Assembly (NCBI GenBank): GCA_943787595.1
Contig: CALSNA010000003.1
Location: forward strand, 124,001-188,000
Reading direction: 5' to 3'
Length of the DNA: 64,000 nt
From: an uncultured Pseudomonadales bacterium
GTDB lineage: Bacteria > Pseudomonadota > Gammaproteobacteria > Pseudomonadales > Balneatricaceae
The position numbers and the translations under genes were made by a program. The notes under the pieces are model-generated. The model saw only the letters and a list, made by a program, of their open reading frames with translations. It did no database searches and was not told where the DNA came from. Shown in pieces: positions 19,151-28,749 of this stretch. Positions within the stretch are counted from its first letter, which is position 1. The number at the start of each line of letters is the position of its first letter.

Positions 19151-20356
19151 TCATTCATGCATAAGGGGTGCCCCTGCTATAATCCACTGGCCCAATAGCT
19201 CTCGCTCCATCTCGGTCATACCGGTCATATTACCCAGGGGCATAATATGAGTAGCTACAGCCTGTTGGTAAATTCGCGAGGCCTGCCGCTGCATTTGCTC
19301 TGGGGTATCTAACAGTAATCCTCCTGGAGCAACGGCAAAGGCTTCATGACTAGGACTGGCACCATGACATACAGTACAGTGCTCAGCGACAATTTGTTGT
19401 ACCTTTTGGATATCAATGTCTACCTTAACCTGAACATTATTGTCAGTAGTTGCTACTAACGGTTTTTGTGGTGAAGTTATAAAAGCCAGCACCATCAGTC
19501 CAAGAACAGCCACTGGTAAAGCCCATAACATACGCTGATTCTGGTGACGTGTATTGAAATAATGCCTGACGCCTACACTTAATAATGACAACACAGCCAA
19601 GATAAGCCAGTTATATCCACTACCATAGGTGCTGGGGAAATGGTTACTGACCATAATAAACAGCACCGGCAGCGTAAGATAATTGTTATGGCGTGATCGC
19701 AGCAACCCTGTTTTAGGTAAGTCTGGATCTGGTTCACGGCCTGCTTCAATAGCACCCACTAAATGACGTTGGGCAGGCATAATGACAAAAAACACATTAC
19801 CCACCATCATAGTGCCCATAATGGCACCCATATGAATATAAGCACCACGACCAGACATAAACTGACTCAAGGCCCAGGCCGCCAATACCAATAATAAACC
19901 CAACACAATACCCAGTAACATGGGTTGATGCCTCAACGGGCTATTACACAAACCATCATAGACCAGCCAGCCAGCAAACAAACTGGCAATACCCAAAACT
20001 ACTGCCATCAGTGCGCTCACAGACCCACCGGGCAATACCAAGTAAGCACTGGCATTAAGGTAATACACCACTACCAGCAATAATATACCGCTTAACCAAG
20101 TAGCATAGGCCTCCCACTTAAACCAGTGCAAGCGTTCCGGCATGGCTGGGGGAGCTAGCCGGTATTTTTGCAAATGGTAAATACCACCTCCATGAATAGC
20201 CCATAGTTCACCAGCCAATGGCGAGTCATTAACTTGACGCTGCAAATTATTTTCCAGCCAAACAAAGTAGAAAGATGCGCCTATCCAGGCGATGCCGGTA
20301 ATTACGTGTACCCAGCGTATTGCCAAGTTCAGCCATTCAATAAAATGTGGTTCCAT
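19151..20356 (-). CDS. puuD: Membrane-bound urate hydroxylase with cytochrome c domain
   Basis: PuuD oxidises urate to 5-hydroxyisourate, passing electrons to the respiratory chain rather than directly to oxygen. Of its 401 residues, the N-terminal about 300 hold roughly eight transmembrane helices with conserved signatures IRWVHVITGIAWIGASFYFVWLE, GGGIYHLQKYR, HWFKWEAY and a GRGAYIHMGAIMGTMMVGNVFF segment. The C-terminal part is a periplasmic cytochrome c domain with one haem site, CTVCH (about residue 337), and the distal methionine probably in HIMPLGNMTGMT. No allantoin or other urate-pathway gene is adjacent, so this is an isolated gene. Confidence 0.92.
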   Translation of the reverse strand: MEPHFIEWLNLAIRWVHVITGIAWIGASFYFVWLENNLQRQVNDSPLAGELWAIHGGGIYHLQKYRLAPPAMPERLHWFKWEAYATWLSGILLLVVVYYLNASAYLVLPGGSVSALMAVVLGIASLFAGWLVYDGLCNSPLRHQPMLLGIVLGLLLVLAAWALSQFMSGRGAYIHMGAIMGTMMVGNVFFVIMPAQRHLVGAIEAGREPDPDLPKTGLLRSRHNNYLTLPVLFIMVSNHFPSTYGSGYNWLILAVLSLLSVGVRHYFNTRHQNQRMLWALPVAVLGLMVLAFITSPQKPLVATTDNNVQVKVDIDIQKVQQIVAEHCTVCHGASPSHEAFAVAPGGLLLDTPEQMQRQASRIYQQAVATHIMPLGNMTGMTEMERELLGQWIIAGAPLMHE

Positions 20357-21414
20357 ACATACAAACCATTGTGGTTGTTTTATGCGTTATCCAATAACGA
20401 AAACAGGTTGTAGTTGTGTTGTCAATGGCATTATATCACAATAAGGTAATTAACACTCCGTCGGCCATTAGCGATACAAGCCCTGAACCCCTTTTGCTAG
20501 TTGGATTACCTGCTACTACAATCAGCAAGTAACGACAGCAATGATTCAGGTTCGGTTTGAATCGCTGTATTTACACCTACTTTATTTAAACAGGTAAGGC
20601 CTTATTAAGATCGGCTAATCGAATTCAACTACTCGGCTATCAGCAATAACTGAATAAAACCCAAAACTGTTAAATAACATACGAAACCGATTGAACCAAA
20701 ATAGTTAAACCCACCTTAGAGATGCAGTTGTCTTCTTCGTTTGGTCCTGTAGGATTTTTGCACGACACCTAACAAAATAAGTTAAAGATGTCTATTCTAT
20801 CATTCCAACTTTATAATACATTTTGTTATTTGACGTATCAAGCCAGTTCGATGACATCTACCAGCATAAGCACATTCTATAATTGCATTTAGTGCGATCT
20901 AAGTCATATTCAGCCTGATCTTATGTAAAACATGATCTTAGCGTACATTGGACACACAGTATGTAGGTCAAGGACCTCGTGCAAATATATCTGGATTGAA
21001 TTATTAGATTATTCAACAAAATCCTAAAAAAATATCTATGATATTGATCACTGGAATCAGTTTTATTAACTTAATGGAAACGTTACTGTATCAGATTAGC
21101 ATACGCTCATATTATTTCCTGATAAGCACCAGTAGATTAATTATTTACTATGCCATATTAGATCAACAAAAATTATCAAATAATCTTGAACTTTTTATTA
21201 TCATGGCCGTCTTATTTAGTCGGATCTTTTGCTAAAGTCTGTACTGTAAAAATATCCTTATAAAGGCAAGAAGGTATAATCATTTCTTATCACCGCACCT
21301 GTGATTCACCATTGTTTGTATCCACTACCAGAATAATTTGCCTGATCTCGAGGGCACAGATACAATTCACAAGCTACTGATCCAGTAACGTTTCACCATA
21401 GATCGGGGAGATAC
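20357..21414. other. Long AT-rich intergenic region before the ABC operon
   Basis: No gene is recognised over about 1 kb. A 65-codon frame at 21038-21235 is a run of hydrophobic residues without a family match and is probably chance. GGGGAGA lies just before the ATG at 21415. Confidence 0.4.
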
Positions 21415-22371
21415 ATGCTCGAAGTTAACCAGCTATCCAGAAAATACGACGATTTTGTAGCCGTAGAAAACGTCAGCTTCACCATTGATAAAGGTGAAAT
21501 TGTAGGCCTGCTGGGCCATAACGGTGCTGGAAAGACCACCATTATGAAGATGATTAGCGGCTATTTAGAACCCAATGCCGGCAGCATAACGGTTGATCAT
21601 ACCAACTTACATTCTGAACCCAAGACCGTACAACGAATACTGGGTTACTTACCAGAAAATTTGCCTGTTTATGGTGATATGGTAGTGGCAGATTATCTGG
21701 ATTTTGCTGCAGATCTAAAAGGACTGAAGCATGATGCCAAAGTGGGTGAGCTCAAGAGGGTAATCCAGACAATGGATATTAAGACCAAATTATTGGCACC
21801 CATATCCACCTTGTCTCGCGGTTATAAACAACGAGTTGGTGTGGCCCAAGCAATGCTAGGCCATCCCAAATTGCTCATTCTAGACGAGCCTACCAATGGT
21901 TTAGATCCACAACAAACCCAGCATATGCGTGATCTGATTCGAGAAGTAGCACAACATGCTACGGTTATCCTGTCCACACATATCATGCAAGAAGTCGAAG
22001 CATTGTGCACTCGGGTATTGATGCTGCATCTGGGTCGCTTAGCGCTGGATGCACAATTAGCGCAACTGCGCCGCAGCAATCACTTGCTACTGGAAACCTC
22101 TCTAGCAGAAAAGGACACCAATATTCTCACTGATCTGGCCCTAGTTGATAGCTTAGAGGTAATAGAAAAATCAAATAACCTGACTACTTATCGAATCACC
22201 TTGCAAAAGCAAGCTAATCCAAAAAAATTGTCGGCAAATATCGCCAATGCTATCTTGGCAAAAAGTGAATCGCTATGTTTACTCAAACCAGAGCTCCATG
22301 ACCTTGAAACCCTATTTAGAGAAATCAGTCAAGGCAGTATTAAACCAGAGGAGTTAAACAATGCTGCATAG
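21415..22371 (+). CDS. ABC-2 type exporter ATP-binding protein (GldA-like)
   Basis: This ATPase subunit has 318 residues. Walker A GHNGAGKTT (residues 34-42), Q-loop region near LPENLP, signature LSRGYKQRVGVAQAM (about 134-148), Walker B LLILDEPTNGLD and switch histidine in LSTHIMQE are all intact. A C-terminal extension of about 100 residues follows the nucleotide-binding domain. The LSRGYKQRVGVAQAM signature is the one usual for GldA/NosF-type ATPases. It overlaps the permease gene by 11 bases, so translation is coupled. The cargo of this exporter class in gammaproteobacteria is not known. Confidence 0.9.
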   Translation: MLEVNQLSRKYDDFVAVENVSFTIDKGEIVGLLGHNGAGKTTIMKMISGYLEPNAGSITVDHTNLHSEPKTVQRILGYLPENLPVYGDMVVADYLDFAADLKGLKHDAKVGELKRVIQTMDIKTKLLAPISTLSRGYKQRVGVAQAMLGHPKLLILDEPTNGLDPQQTQHMRDLIREVAQHATVILSTHIMQEVEALCTRVLMLHLGRLALDAQLAQLRRSNHLLLETSLAEKDTNILTDLALVDSLEVIEKSNNLTTYRITLQKQANPKKLSANIANAILAKSESLCLLKPELHDLETLFREISQGSIKPEELNNAA

Positions 22372-25291
22372 TATTGAATCCAGAACAACGGTACATCGTA
22401 TTGCTGCGAAAGAAATGACACTCTTCTTTGCCTCACCAATTGCTTATATATTTCTAGCAACATTTTCAGCAATTATTTTATTTGTGTTCTTCTGGGGAGA
22501 AGCATTTTTTTCCAGAAATATCGCCGATATTAGACCCATGTTTGAATGGATGCCTCTATTATTGATATTTCTCTGTGCCACCTTGACGATGCGGTTATGG
22601 AGCGAAGAGCGACGTCACGGAACTCTAGAATTTGTGTTAACGCAAGCAACACCACTGTGGCACTTTGTGGTGGGTAAGTTTCTAAGCTGCTTGCTGCTGC
22701 TGTGCATTGCGTTACTGATCACCTTGCCATTACCAATAACTGTATCAATTCTTGGAAATCTAGATTGGGGACCAGTTTGGGCAGGATACTTGGCAACTAT
22801 TTTTATGGGTGCAGCCTATTTAAGTATCGGTTTGTTCATATCTTCCCGTAGCGAAAATCAAATTGTCAGTTTAATCAGCACTGTTGCAATATGTGGGTTG
22901 CTCTATCTTGTAGGTACAGGAACGATTACCAGTTTGTTTAGTAATCAAGTAGGAGATTGGTTGCGATTATTAGGTACTGGCTCGCGTTTTGAATCTATCA
23001 CGCGTGGAGTAATCGATTTTTGTGATATCTATTATTACTTTAGTTTGATTGTCATATTTTTAGCCTTAAATGCTTTTTCACTGGAAAGGGAACGTTGGGT
23101 AAAAAATGAACAACGCAGCAGAAACCGCCAATGGCGGCTGATAACTGCACTAATTGTAGCAAATGCTATTGGTGGCAATCTGTGGTTAAGTCAACTCAGC
23201 GACATTCGTGTGGATATTACAGATGGCCAGCAGTATTCTATATCGGAGGCCACCAAGGGATATTTACGTCAATTGCAAGAGCCATTATTGATAAGAGGTT
23301 ACTTCAGCAACAAAACACACCCCTTATTAGCGCCATTAGTACCTCAACTACGTGATTTGATCAAAGAGTATGCAGTGGCTGGCCAGGGCAAGGTACAGGT
23401 AGAATTTATTGATCCGTTGGATACTCCTGAACTTGAACAAGAAGCAAATCAAAAATACGGTATTGAATCAGTACCTTTTCAGGTAGCAGATCGTTATCAG
23501 TCATCCATTGTAAGCTCCTACTTTAATATATTAATTAAATATGGTGACGAACATCAGATACTGAGCTTTAAAGATTTGATTGAAATTAAAGCACGCGGTG
23601 AATCTGATCTTGATGTACAACTTCGTAATCCAGAATACGATTTGACACGTTCAGTCAAAAAAGTGCTGCAGGCTTACCAATCCAGTGGTAATTTATTCGA
23701 TACGGTAACTGATGATTTGACACTAACCGCTTATATATCAGCAGAAAACCAGCTACCACAGCAACTGATAGACTTCAAAGCAGATATTCAGGCCGTAATC
23801 GACGAACTTAAAACTCACTCTGCTGGCAGATTAATGGTGTCTTTTGTTGACCCTGAAAGCAGAGGAGGTAAAGTAGCCCAACAAATTTCAGAAGATTATG
23901 GATTCCAGCCCATGACCACGAACTTGCTTAGCAATGAACAATTTTTCTTCTACTTGACTTTACAGAGCAATAGCCAAATAGTACAGCTACCATTGGAAGA
24001 TCTATCCAGAGAAGCATTTAAGCGTAACCTTACAGCAGGCATTCGGCGTTTTGCGAATGGGTTCACCAAGACTGTTGCTCTGATTACTCCAGAATCGGAT
24101 TACACATCCCCTTATATGGCTGGAATTGGAGCAAATTTCTTGCAGTTGCAAGATTTTTTAAATATAGAATTTAATGTGATACGAGAGGACTTATCAGACG
24201 GCTTTGTGTCTGGTGAGGCCGATATTCTTGTAGTGATAGCACCTAAAGATATAGGTGAAAAACAACTTTTTGGGATTGATCAATTTTTAATGAAAGGTGG
24301 CACGGTGATTACTGCAACCTCCCCTTACAGTGCCAGTTTAACAAACAATCAGTTGAACATCGCAAGACAGTCTAGTGGCCTAGAAGACTGGTTAAAACAC
24401 CAGGGGCTGGAAATCAGTGAAACCTTGGTGCTAGATCCACAAAATTCAGCATTTCCAGTGCCTGTCACACGCAATATAGGTGGTTTTAGTTTACAGGAGA
24501 TCCGCATGCTGGATTATCCCTATTTTGCCGATGTTAGAACGACTGGTTTAAATCGTACACACCTGATTACATCTGAATTACCTCAAGCAACGATGGCCTG
24601 GGCATCACCTATTAAACTCGATAGTGAAAAAAATAAGTCGCGGCAAATAGTGCCTCTATTACTTAGTTCAGAAGGTGCTTGGACATCTCAGTCAATGGAT
24701 ATTGTCCCCAAGGTATCACCTGCTGGCGTCAACGCTTTCATACCTGAAGCCGAGCAACAGAGTCATTTACTTGGCGTGGTCAACCAGGGACGTTTCGATT
24801 CATACTTTGCAGGTCAATCATCACCACTATTCAAAATAGCAAGCGGAACACAGCATGAAGAAGATCAACGTCATACAGATCAGGCTAATAGTAATAGCAG
24901 TTTATTAACAGATGAAACCGATGCACTAAATGTCTACCATGTAATTGAACATTCGCCAGAATCAGCACGCATCATTCTGTTTAGCTCCAATGATTTCTTA
25001 CGTGATCAAATTCTACAAATGGTTGGCAGCGCTCAGCAGACACAATATATCAACACGTTACAAATGACCGCCAATGCGATTGATTGGTCACTGGAAGATA
25101 AAGGCCTGTTAAGTATTCGGTCACGAGGACATTTTAATCGTACATTACCACCTATGGGCCAAGCAGAACAGATGTTTTGGGAATACCTGAACTATGGATT
25201 TGCAGCTATTGCAATATTTATTATCGCCATGTTTGAACGTCGTAGACGCGCCATAAAGCATAGGCAATATGCAACATTGCTGGCAGCCTAA
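22361..25291 (+). CDS. Fused ABC-2 permease and GldG-like auxiliary protein
   Basis: This 976-residue fusion has an N-terminal permease (about residues 1-240) with six helices of the ABC-2/GldF type, including LWSEERRHGTLEFVLTQATPLWHFVVGKFLS. A further helix (about 258-278) is followed by a large extracytoplasmic GldG/ABC_transp_aux part (about 280-930) with repeated beta-alpha segments (VDITDGQQYSISEAT..., MVSFVDPESRGG...). A final helix and basic tail (YGFAAIAIFIIAMFERRRRAIKHR) end the protein. In Bacteroidetes GldF and GldG are separate gliding proteins; fused forms with a DUF4340 partner are found in proteobacteria. Confidence 0.88.
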   Translation: MLHSIESRTTVHRIAAKEMTLFFASPIAYIFLATFSAIILFVFFWGEAFFSRNIADIRPMFEWMPLLLIFLCATLTMRLWSEERRHGTLEFVLTQATPLWHFVVGKFLSCLLLLCIALLITLPLPITVSILGNLDWGPVWAGYLATIFMGAAYLSIGLFISSRSENQIVSLISTVAICGLLYLVGTGTITSLFSNQVGDWLRLLGTGSRFESITRGVIDFCDIYYYFSLIVIFLALNAFSLERERWVKNEQRSRNRQWRLITALIVANAIGGNLWLSQLSDIRVDITDGQQYSISEATKGYLRQLQEPLLIRGYFSNKTHPLLAPLVPQLRDLIKEYAVAGQGKVQVEFIDPLDTPELEQEANQKYGIESVPFQVADRYQSSIVSSYFNILIKYGDEHQILSFKDLIEIKARGESDLDVQLRNPEYDLTRSVKKVLQAYQSSGNLFDTVTDDLTLTAYISAENQLPQQLIDFKADIQAVIDELKTHSAGRLMVSFVDPESRGGKVAQQISEDYGFQPMTTNLLSNEQFFFYLTLQSNSQIVQLPLEDLSREAFKRNLTAGIRRFANGFTKTVALITPESDYTSPYMAGIGANFLQLQDFLNIEFNVIREDLSDGFVSGEADILVVIAPKDIGEKQLFGIDQFLMKGGTVITATSPYSASLTNNQLNIARQSSGLEDWLKHQGLEISETLVLDPQNSAFPVPVTRNIGGFSLQEIRMLDYPYFADVRTTGLNRTHLITSELPQATMAWASPIKLDSEKNKSRQIVPLLLSSEGAWTSQSMDIVPKVSPAGVNAFIPEAEQQSHLLGVVNQGRFDSYFAGQSSPLFKIASGTQHEEDQRHTDQANSNSSLLTDETDALNVYHVIEHSPESARIILFSSNDFLRDQILQMVGSAQQTQYINTLQMTANAIDWSLEDKGLLSIRSRGHFNRTLPPMGQAEQMFWEYLNYGFAAIAIFIIAMFERRRRAIKHRQYATLLAA

Positions 25292-25302
25292 GGAGAGGAG
25301 TC

Positions 25303-26217
25303 ATGACTAAACCAATCACATGGCTCACAGGTGTACTGAGCTTGCAAGTGGTGTTAATTATCTTGCCATTAGTATTTGGCAATACTAATGCGGAGCCATT
25401 TAAGGCCACAGCATTATTCAACTTTAATCAGAAACAATTGGATAAAATAATAATCAGCGACTTGCAGGCAGAGGTTGTAATAGAAAAAATTTCTGGCAAA
25501 TGGGTATTGCCTAAACTTAATCATCTGTCGGCTAATGCAAATGAGGTTGATGCCCTAATCAATCGCTTAGTTAGTTTAAGAACCAAATGGCCTGTTGCAA
25601 CCACCGTTAGTAGTCATCAACGGTTTGAAGTGAGTGAAGATGCTTTTCGTCGTAAGTTGGAACTATTTTCCAATGATACCTCTCTGGGTGTCTTGTTTCT
25701 GGGAACATCTCCTGGATTTAAAAAGTCTCATCTGCGCATGGCGGGTAATACTGAAATATTTGCTTTGGAATTAAATGCTTATGATGCTCCAGTATCTGCA
25801 GATGAGTGGCTTGATAAAATGATCATTGCAACTCAAGCAATTACCCGCATTAAAAGCAGTGAATTTGAGTTAATTAAAAAAAATGACCTCTGGGAATTTA
25901 ATAACGCTGACAATGGAGAAATAGTCGATCTAGATCAAGCAAACACACTCAACAGTGCATTTGCAACATTGCGAGTGATGGGTGTTGCAGATGATGCACC
26001 AAAAATGCAGGGCGGTGACGTGGTCACGCTGGAAGTTTCCAGTGATAAAATCTTGCGCTATCAATTATTAGAGTCAAAGGGTGACCACTATATCAAACGT
26101 TCTGATATTGACCCCATATTTAGGCTGAATGAACATGTGTTTAAACGCCTGACAGAGGCTGACAAGGTATCACTTAAGCATTCCGCAACAATTAATGAAG
26201 AAACTACTGAACCATAA
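25303..26217 (+). CDS. DUF4340 protein of the ABC/Gld-like exporter operon
   Basis: This 304-residue protein starts 12 bases after the permease fusion with an AAGGAGAGGAG ribosome binding site. It has one N-terminal membrane anchor (residues about 5-22) and an extracytoplasmic domain with DUF4340 traits: KLNHLSANANEVDALINRLVSLRTKWPVATT, and the repeated pattern of small beta-rich modules. It is presumed to be a periplasmic partner of the exporter. Its role is otherwise unknown. Confidence 0.82.
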   Translation: MTKPITWLTGVLSLQVVLIILPLVFGNTNAEPFKATALFNFNQKQLDKIIISDLQAEVVIEKISGKWVLPKLNHLSANANEVDALINRLVSLRTKWPVATTVSSHQRFEVSEDAFRRKLELFSNDTSLGVLFLGTSPGFKKSHLRMAGNTEIFALELNAYDAPVSADEWLDKMIIATQAITRIKSSEFELIKKNDLWEFNNADNGEIVDLDQANTLNSAFATLRVMGVADDAPKMQGGDVVTLEVSSDKILRYQLLESKGDHYIKRSDIDPIFRLNEHVFKRLTEADKVSLKHSATINEETTEP

Positions 26218-26295
26218 CTGATGCAGAATGGTTAATAGTATAAAGTAGTCGGGAATAGTCGCTAAAGTTCAGCAAGATAAATACATCTAATTAAT

Positions 26296-26976
26296 TTATG
26301 GCTGGTTAAGACTGCCATCTTGCATATCTAATTGATGCTGCATTGACTGAGCCAAAGCCAAATCATGGGTAACCACCACCATAGCAGTGCCCAGATCATG
26401 GTTCAATTGCTGAAATAAGGTCATAACCTGAGTTGCTGTATGGACATCTAGATTACCAGTGGGTTCATCCATCAAGATACATTCAGGTTGGTTAACCAAT
26501 GCTCTCGCTATTGCCACACGCTGACGTTCACCTCCAGACAGGGAAGCTGGCCGATGGTCTAATCGTGACCCTAATCCCACCTTTTTTAGTATAGAGGTAG
26601 CCTGTCGGCGAGCTTGGTACGGTGCTTGACGGGCAATCAGCAAAGGTATCATGACATTCTCTAGTGCAGTAAACTCTACTAGCAGGTGATGGAACTGGAA
26701 CACAAACCCCAAGGCACGGTTACGTAGTGCCGATATCATGTTAGGAGACAATTTCATCATTGATTGGCCAGCTAATATAACTTCTCCTGAGTCAGGCTGG
26801 TCTAGTCCCCCCATAATTTGCAGCAAAGTACTTTTACCAGAGCCCGATGCACCCATAATCGCAAGGGTTTGTCCACGACAAAGATCAAGATTAATGCTAT
26901 TGAGGATATTGATCTGACACTCACCATCAGTAAACGATTTACTAACACCTTGACACTGCAGTATAAATTTACTCAT
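26296..26976 (-). CDS. lolD: Lipoprotein-releasing system ATPase
   Basis: LolD powers release of outer-membrane lipoproteins from the inner membrane to LolA. Its 226 residues carry Walker A MGASGSGKST (about 38-47), the Lol family segment FVFQFHHLLVEFTALENVMIP, signature LSGGERQRVAIARALV and Walker B CILMDEPTGNLD. It overlaps the upstream permease gene by eight bases (ATGAGTAA). Confidence 0.95.
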   Translation of the reverse strand: MSKFILQCQGVSKSFTDGECQINILNSINLDLCRGQTLAIMGASGSGKSTLLQIMGGLDQPDSGEVILAGQSMMKLSPNMISALRNRALGFVFQFHHLLVEFTALENVMIPLLIARQAPYQARRQATSILKKVGLGSRLDHRPASLSGGERQRVAIARALVNQPECILMDEPTGNLDVHTATQVMTLFQQLNHDLGTAMVVVTHDLALAQSMQHQLDMQDGSLNQP

Positions 26977-28210
26977 AACGCAGTACCTCTGTAGGATTCA
27001 CTCGTGATGCCTTCCAGGCTGGATAGAGCGTTGCTAGACAGCAAAAGGAGAAAGAAATCAGTGCAATCCATAGAACATTTTCCCAACGTAATTCAGCAGG
27101 AAAATAACTGATGAAATAAACCTCAGCACTGAGCACCTGAAAGCCAAATAACTGTTCTAACCAAGCTACCCATTCAGTGATATTCAAAGAAAGTACAATG
27201 CCGACCACACTACCCACTAAAATGCCCATCAGACCAATCACACAGCCTTGTACAATAAAAATCCCCATAATAGTAGCTGGAGTAGCTCCTAAAGCACGCA
27301 AAACAGCGATGTCTCCTTGTTTATCAACCACTAACATCACTAAAGTGGAGACAATATTGAAAGCCGCAACCGCTACAATCAGTAATAACAACAGTGCCAA
27401 CATGCGCCGCTCAAGTTGGATAGCTTGAAACAAGTTACCATGACTACGAGTCCAATCATTGGTGAAATATTTGTCAGGTAATACCGCAATTGCCTGAGCT
27501 GCGACAGTTGGCGCATTGAAAAGATCAGTTAGTTTGAGCCTTAACCCTTCCACAGCACCATTAAGACGCTTGATTTTACTTGCGTCAGCGATATGTATGA
27601 TTGCTAAATTAGCATCTAGTTCAGCACCAACCTGGAATATGCCAACCACCTTAAAACGCTTTAGTCGTGGCATTATACCAGCAATGGTAAGACTGGCTTC
27701 TGGCAAAACCAAGGTAATCTTGTTGCCTACAGTTGCTCGCAGCTTATGCGCTACCAATTCACCCAGAACAATACCAAACTCCCCTGCCTGCAGATCGTTC
27801 AGCATCCCATACTGCATGTGTTGAGGTAAAATAGAGACGTCTGCTTCTGCTACTGGATCAACACCATATAAAACAACAGGCTGAACATGGCTAGTGTGAG
27901 TTAACATGCCTTGTAGATGAATATATGGGGCAACCGCTTCGATACCATTTTGTCGAGATAACTTTCGTGCTGGTTGCTGCCACTCCAGCAAGGGCTCATA
28001 CCCTTGCAACATGACATGTGGCACCATGCCCAAGATACGCTGGCGCAGCTCTCGATCGAAGCCGTTCATGACCGATAACACCAGAATTAGCACCGCCACA
28101 CCCAGTATCAAGCCAATCATAGAAGTCAGAGATATAAAGGATATAAAGCGGTTATTGCGCTTAGCACGATTGTAACGAAGGCCGATGGTCAGAGCTAAAG
28201 ATCTGTACAT
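26969..28210 (-). CDS. lolC: Lipoprotein-releasing system permease (LolC/LolE family)
   Basis: This inner-membrane permease has 413 residues. One N-terminal helix (about 22-48, LTSMIGLILGVAVLILVLSVMNGFD) is followed by a periplasmic MacB-like domain (about 50-265) and three C-terminal helices, including LLLLLIVAVAAFNIVSTLVMLVVDKQGDIAVLRALGA. The text looks more like LolC than LolE. Only one such gene flanks lolD, which suggests the single-permease (LolF-type) layout known from many gammaproteobacteria. A second copy elsewhere cannot be excluded. Confidence 0.9.
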   Translation of the reverse strand: MYRSLALTIGLRYNRAKRNNRFISFISLTSMIGLILGVAVLILVLSVMNGFDRELRQRILGMVPHVMLQGYEPLLEWQQPARKLSRQNGIEAVAPYIHLQGMLTHTSHVQPVVLYGVDPVAEADVSILPQHMQYGMLNDLQAGEFGIVLGELVAHKLRATVGNKITLVLPEASLTIAGIMPRLKRFKVVGIFQVGAELDANLAIIHIADASKIKRLNGAVEGLRLKLTDLFNAPTVAAQAIAVLPDKYFTNDWTRSHGNLFQAIQLERRMLALLLLLIVAVAAFNIVSTLVMLVVDKQGDIAVLRALGATPATIMGIFIVQGCVIGLMGILVGSVVGIVLSLNITEWVAWLEQLFGFQVLSAEVYFISYFPAELRWENVLWIALISFSFCCLATLYPAWKASRVNPTEVLRYE

Positions 28211-28458
28211 ATCAAGTATTTAAGCACAGCATGGCCAATACCACAATGGTTGTGTCTATTGACCTTAAATGATTCTAAACGGTGCAATTGTGTGGTTGAT
28301 TTCCACTGAGTAATTAATCTAAAATTTGGCACTATTTTAAGCAACAATAATCCTAAAGTTCCGTGTAAAACCATTAAGATATTTAAGTTCAATTATAAGG
28401 TTTGGTCGGCTTCAGTTACACTAGTTGTAAGTATTTCGTTACTAACTCCTGACTGCAT

Positions 28459-28692
28459 TCAATATTTGGCCCGATGGAAGATATCTTCACTGGCTGTTGC
28501 AGGCACTGCTTTTTGCTGTTCTGTATCACAAATTTCTGAATCGCCCTTGCATATATCACAAGCTGTGTCCATACCCAGTGCAGCTATGCCACCACAGGAT
28601 CCAGCTATAGGTTTACGACCCATAATTACCCCGACTGCCATAGCGACCATTAATATCGATAAAATAATGAACGCCATAATAAAATGTTCCAT
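28459..28692 (-). CDS. nqrM: Na+-NQR maturation factor
   Basis: NqrM (formerly DUF539) is needed to assemble Na+-NQR, probably by delivering iron to the NqrD/NqrE site. It is 77 residues with one N-terminal helix (about 4-24) and four conserved cysteines in GSCGGIAALGMDTACDICKG plus a further one. The start is set at 28692 because GGAGG precedes it, whereas the frame is open eight codons more. It follows apbE on the same strand, the common order. Confidence 0.93.
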   Translation of the reverse strand: MEHFIMAFIILSILMVAMAVGVIMGRKPIAGSCGGIAALGMDTACDICKGDSEICDTEQQKAVPATASEDIFHRAKY

Positions 28693-28749
28693 GACTACCT
28701 CCGCTAACTTAAACACCTTGCTGTCAATTAGAGTCGTTATATGGGTTTA

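Noticed and set aside
21038-21235. 65-codon hydrophobic frame considered as a small membrane protein
   Set aside because: It is AT-rich, has no ribosome binding site and its hydrophobicity follows from base composition.
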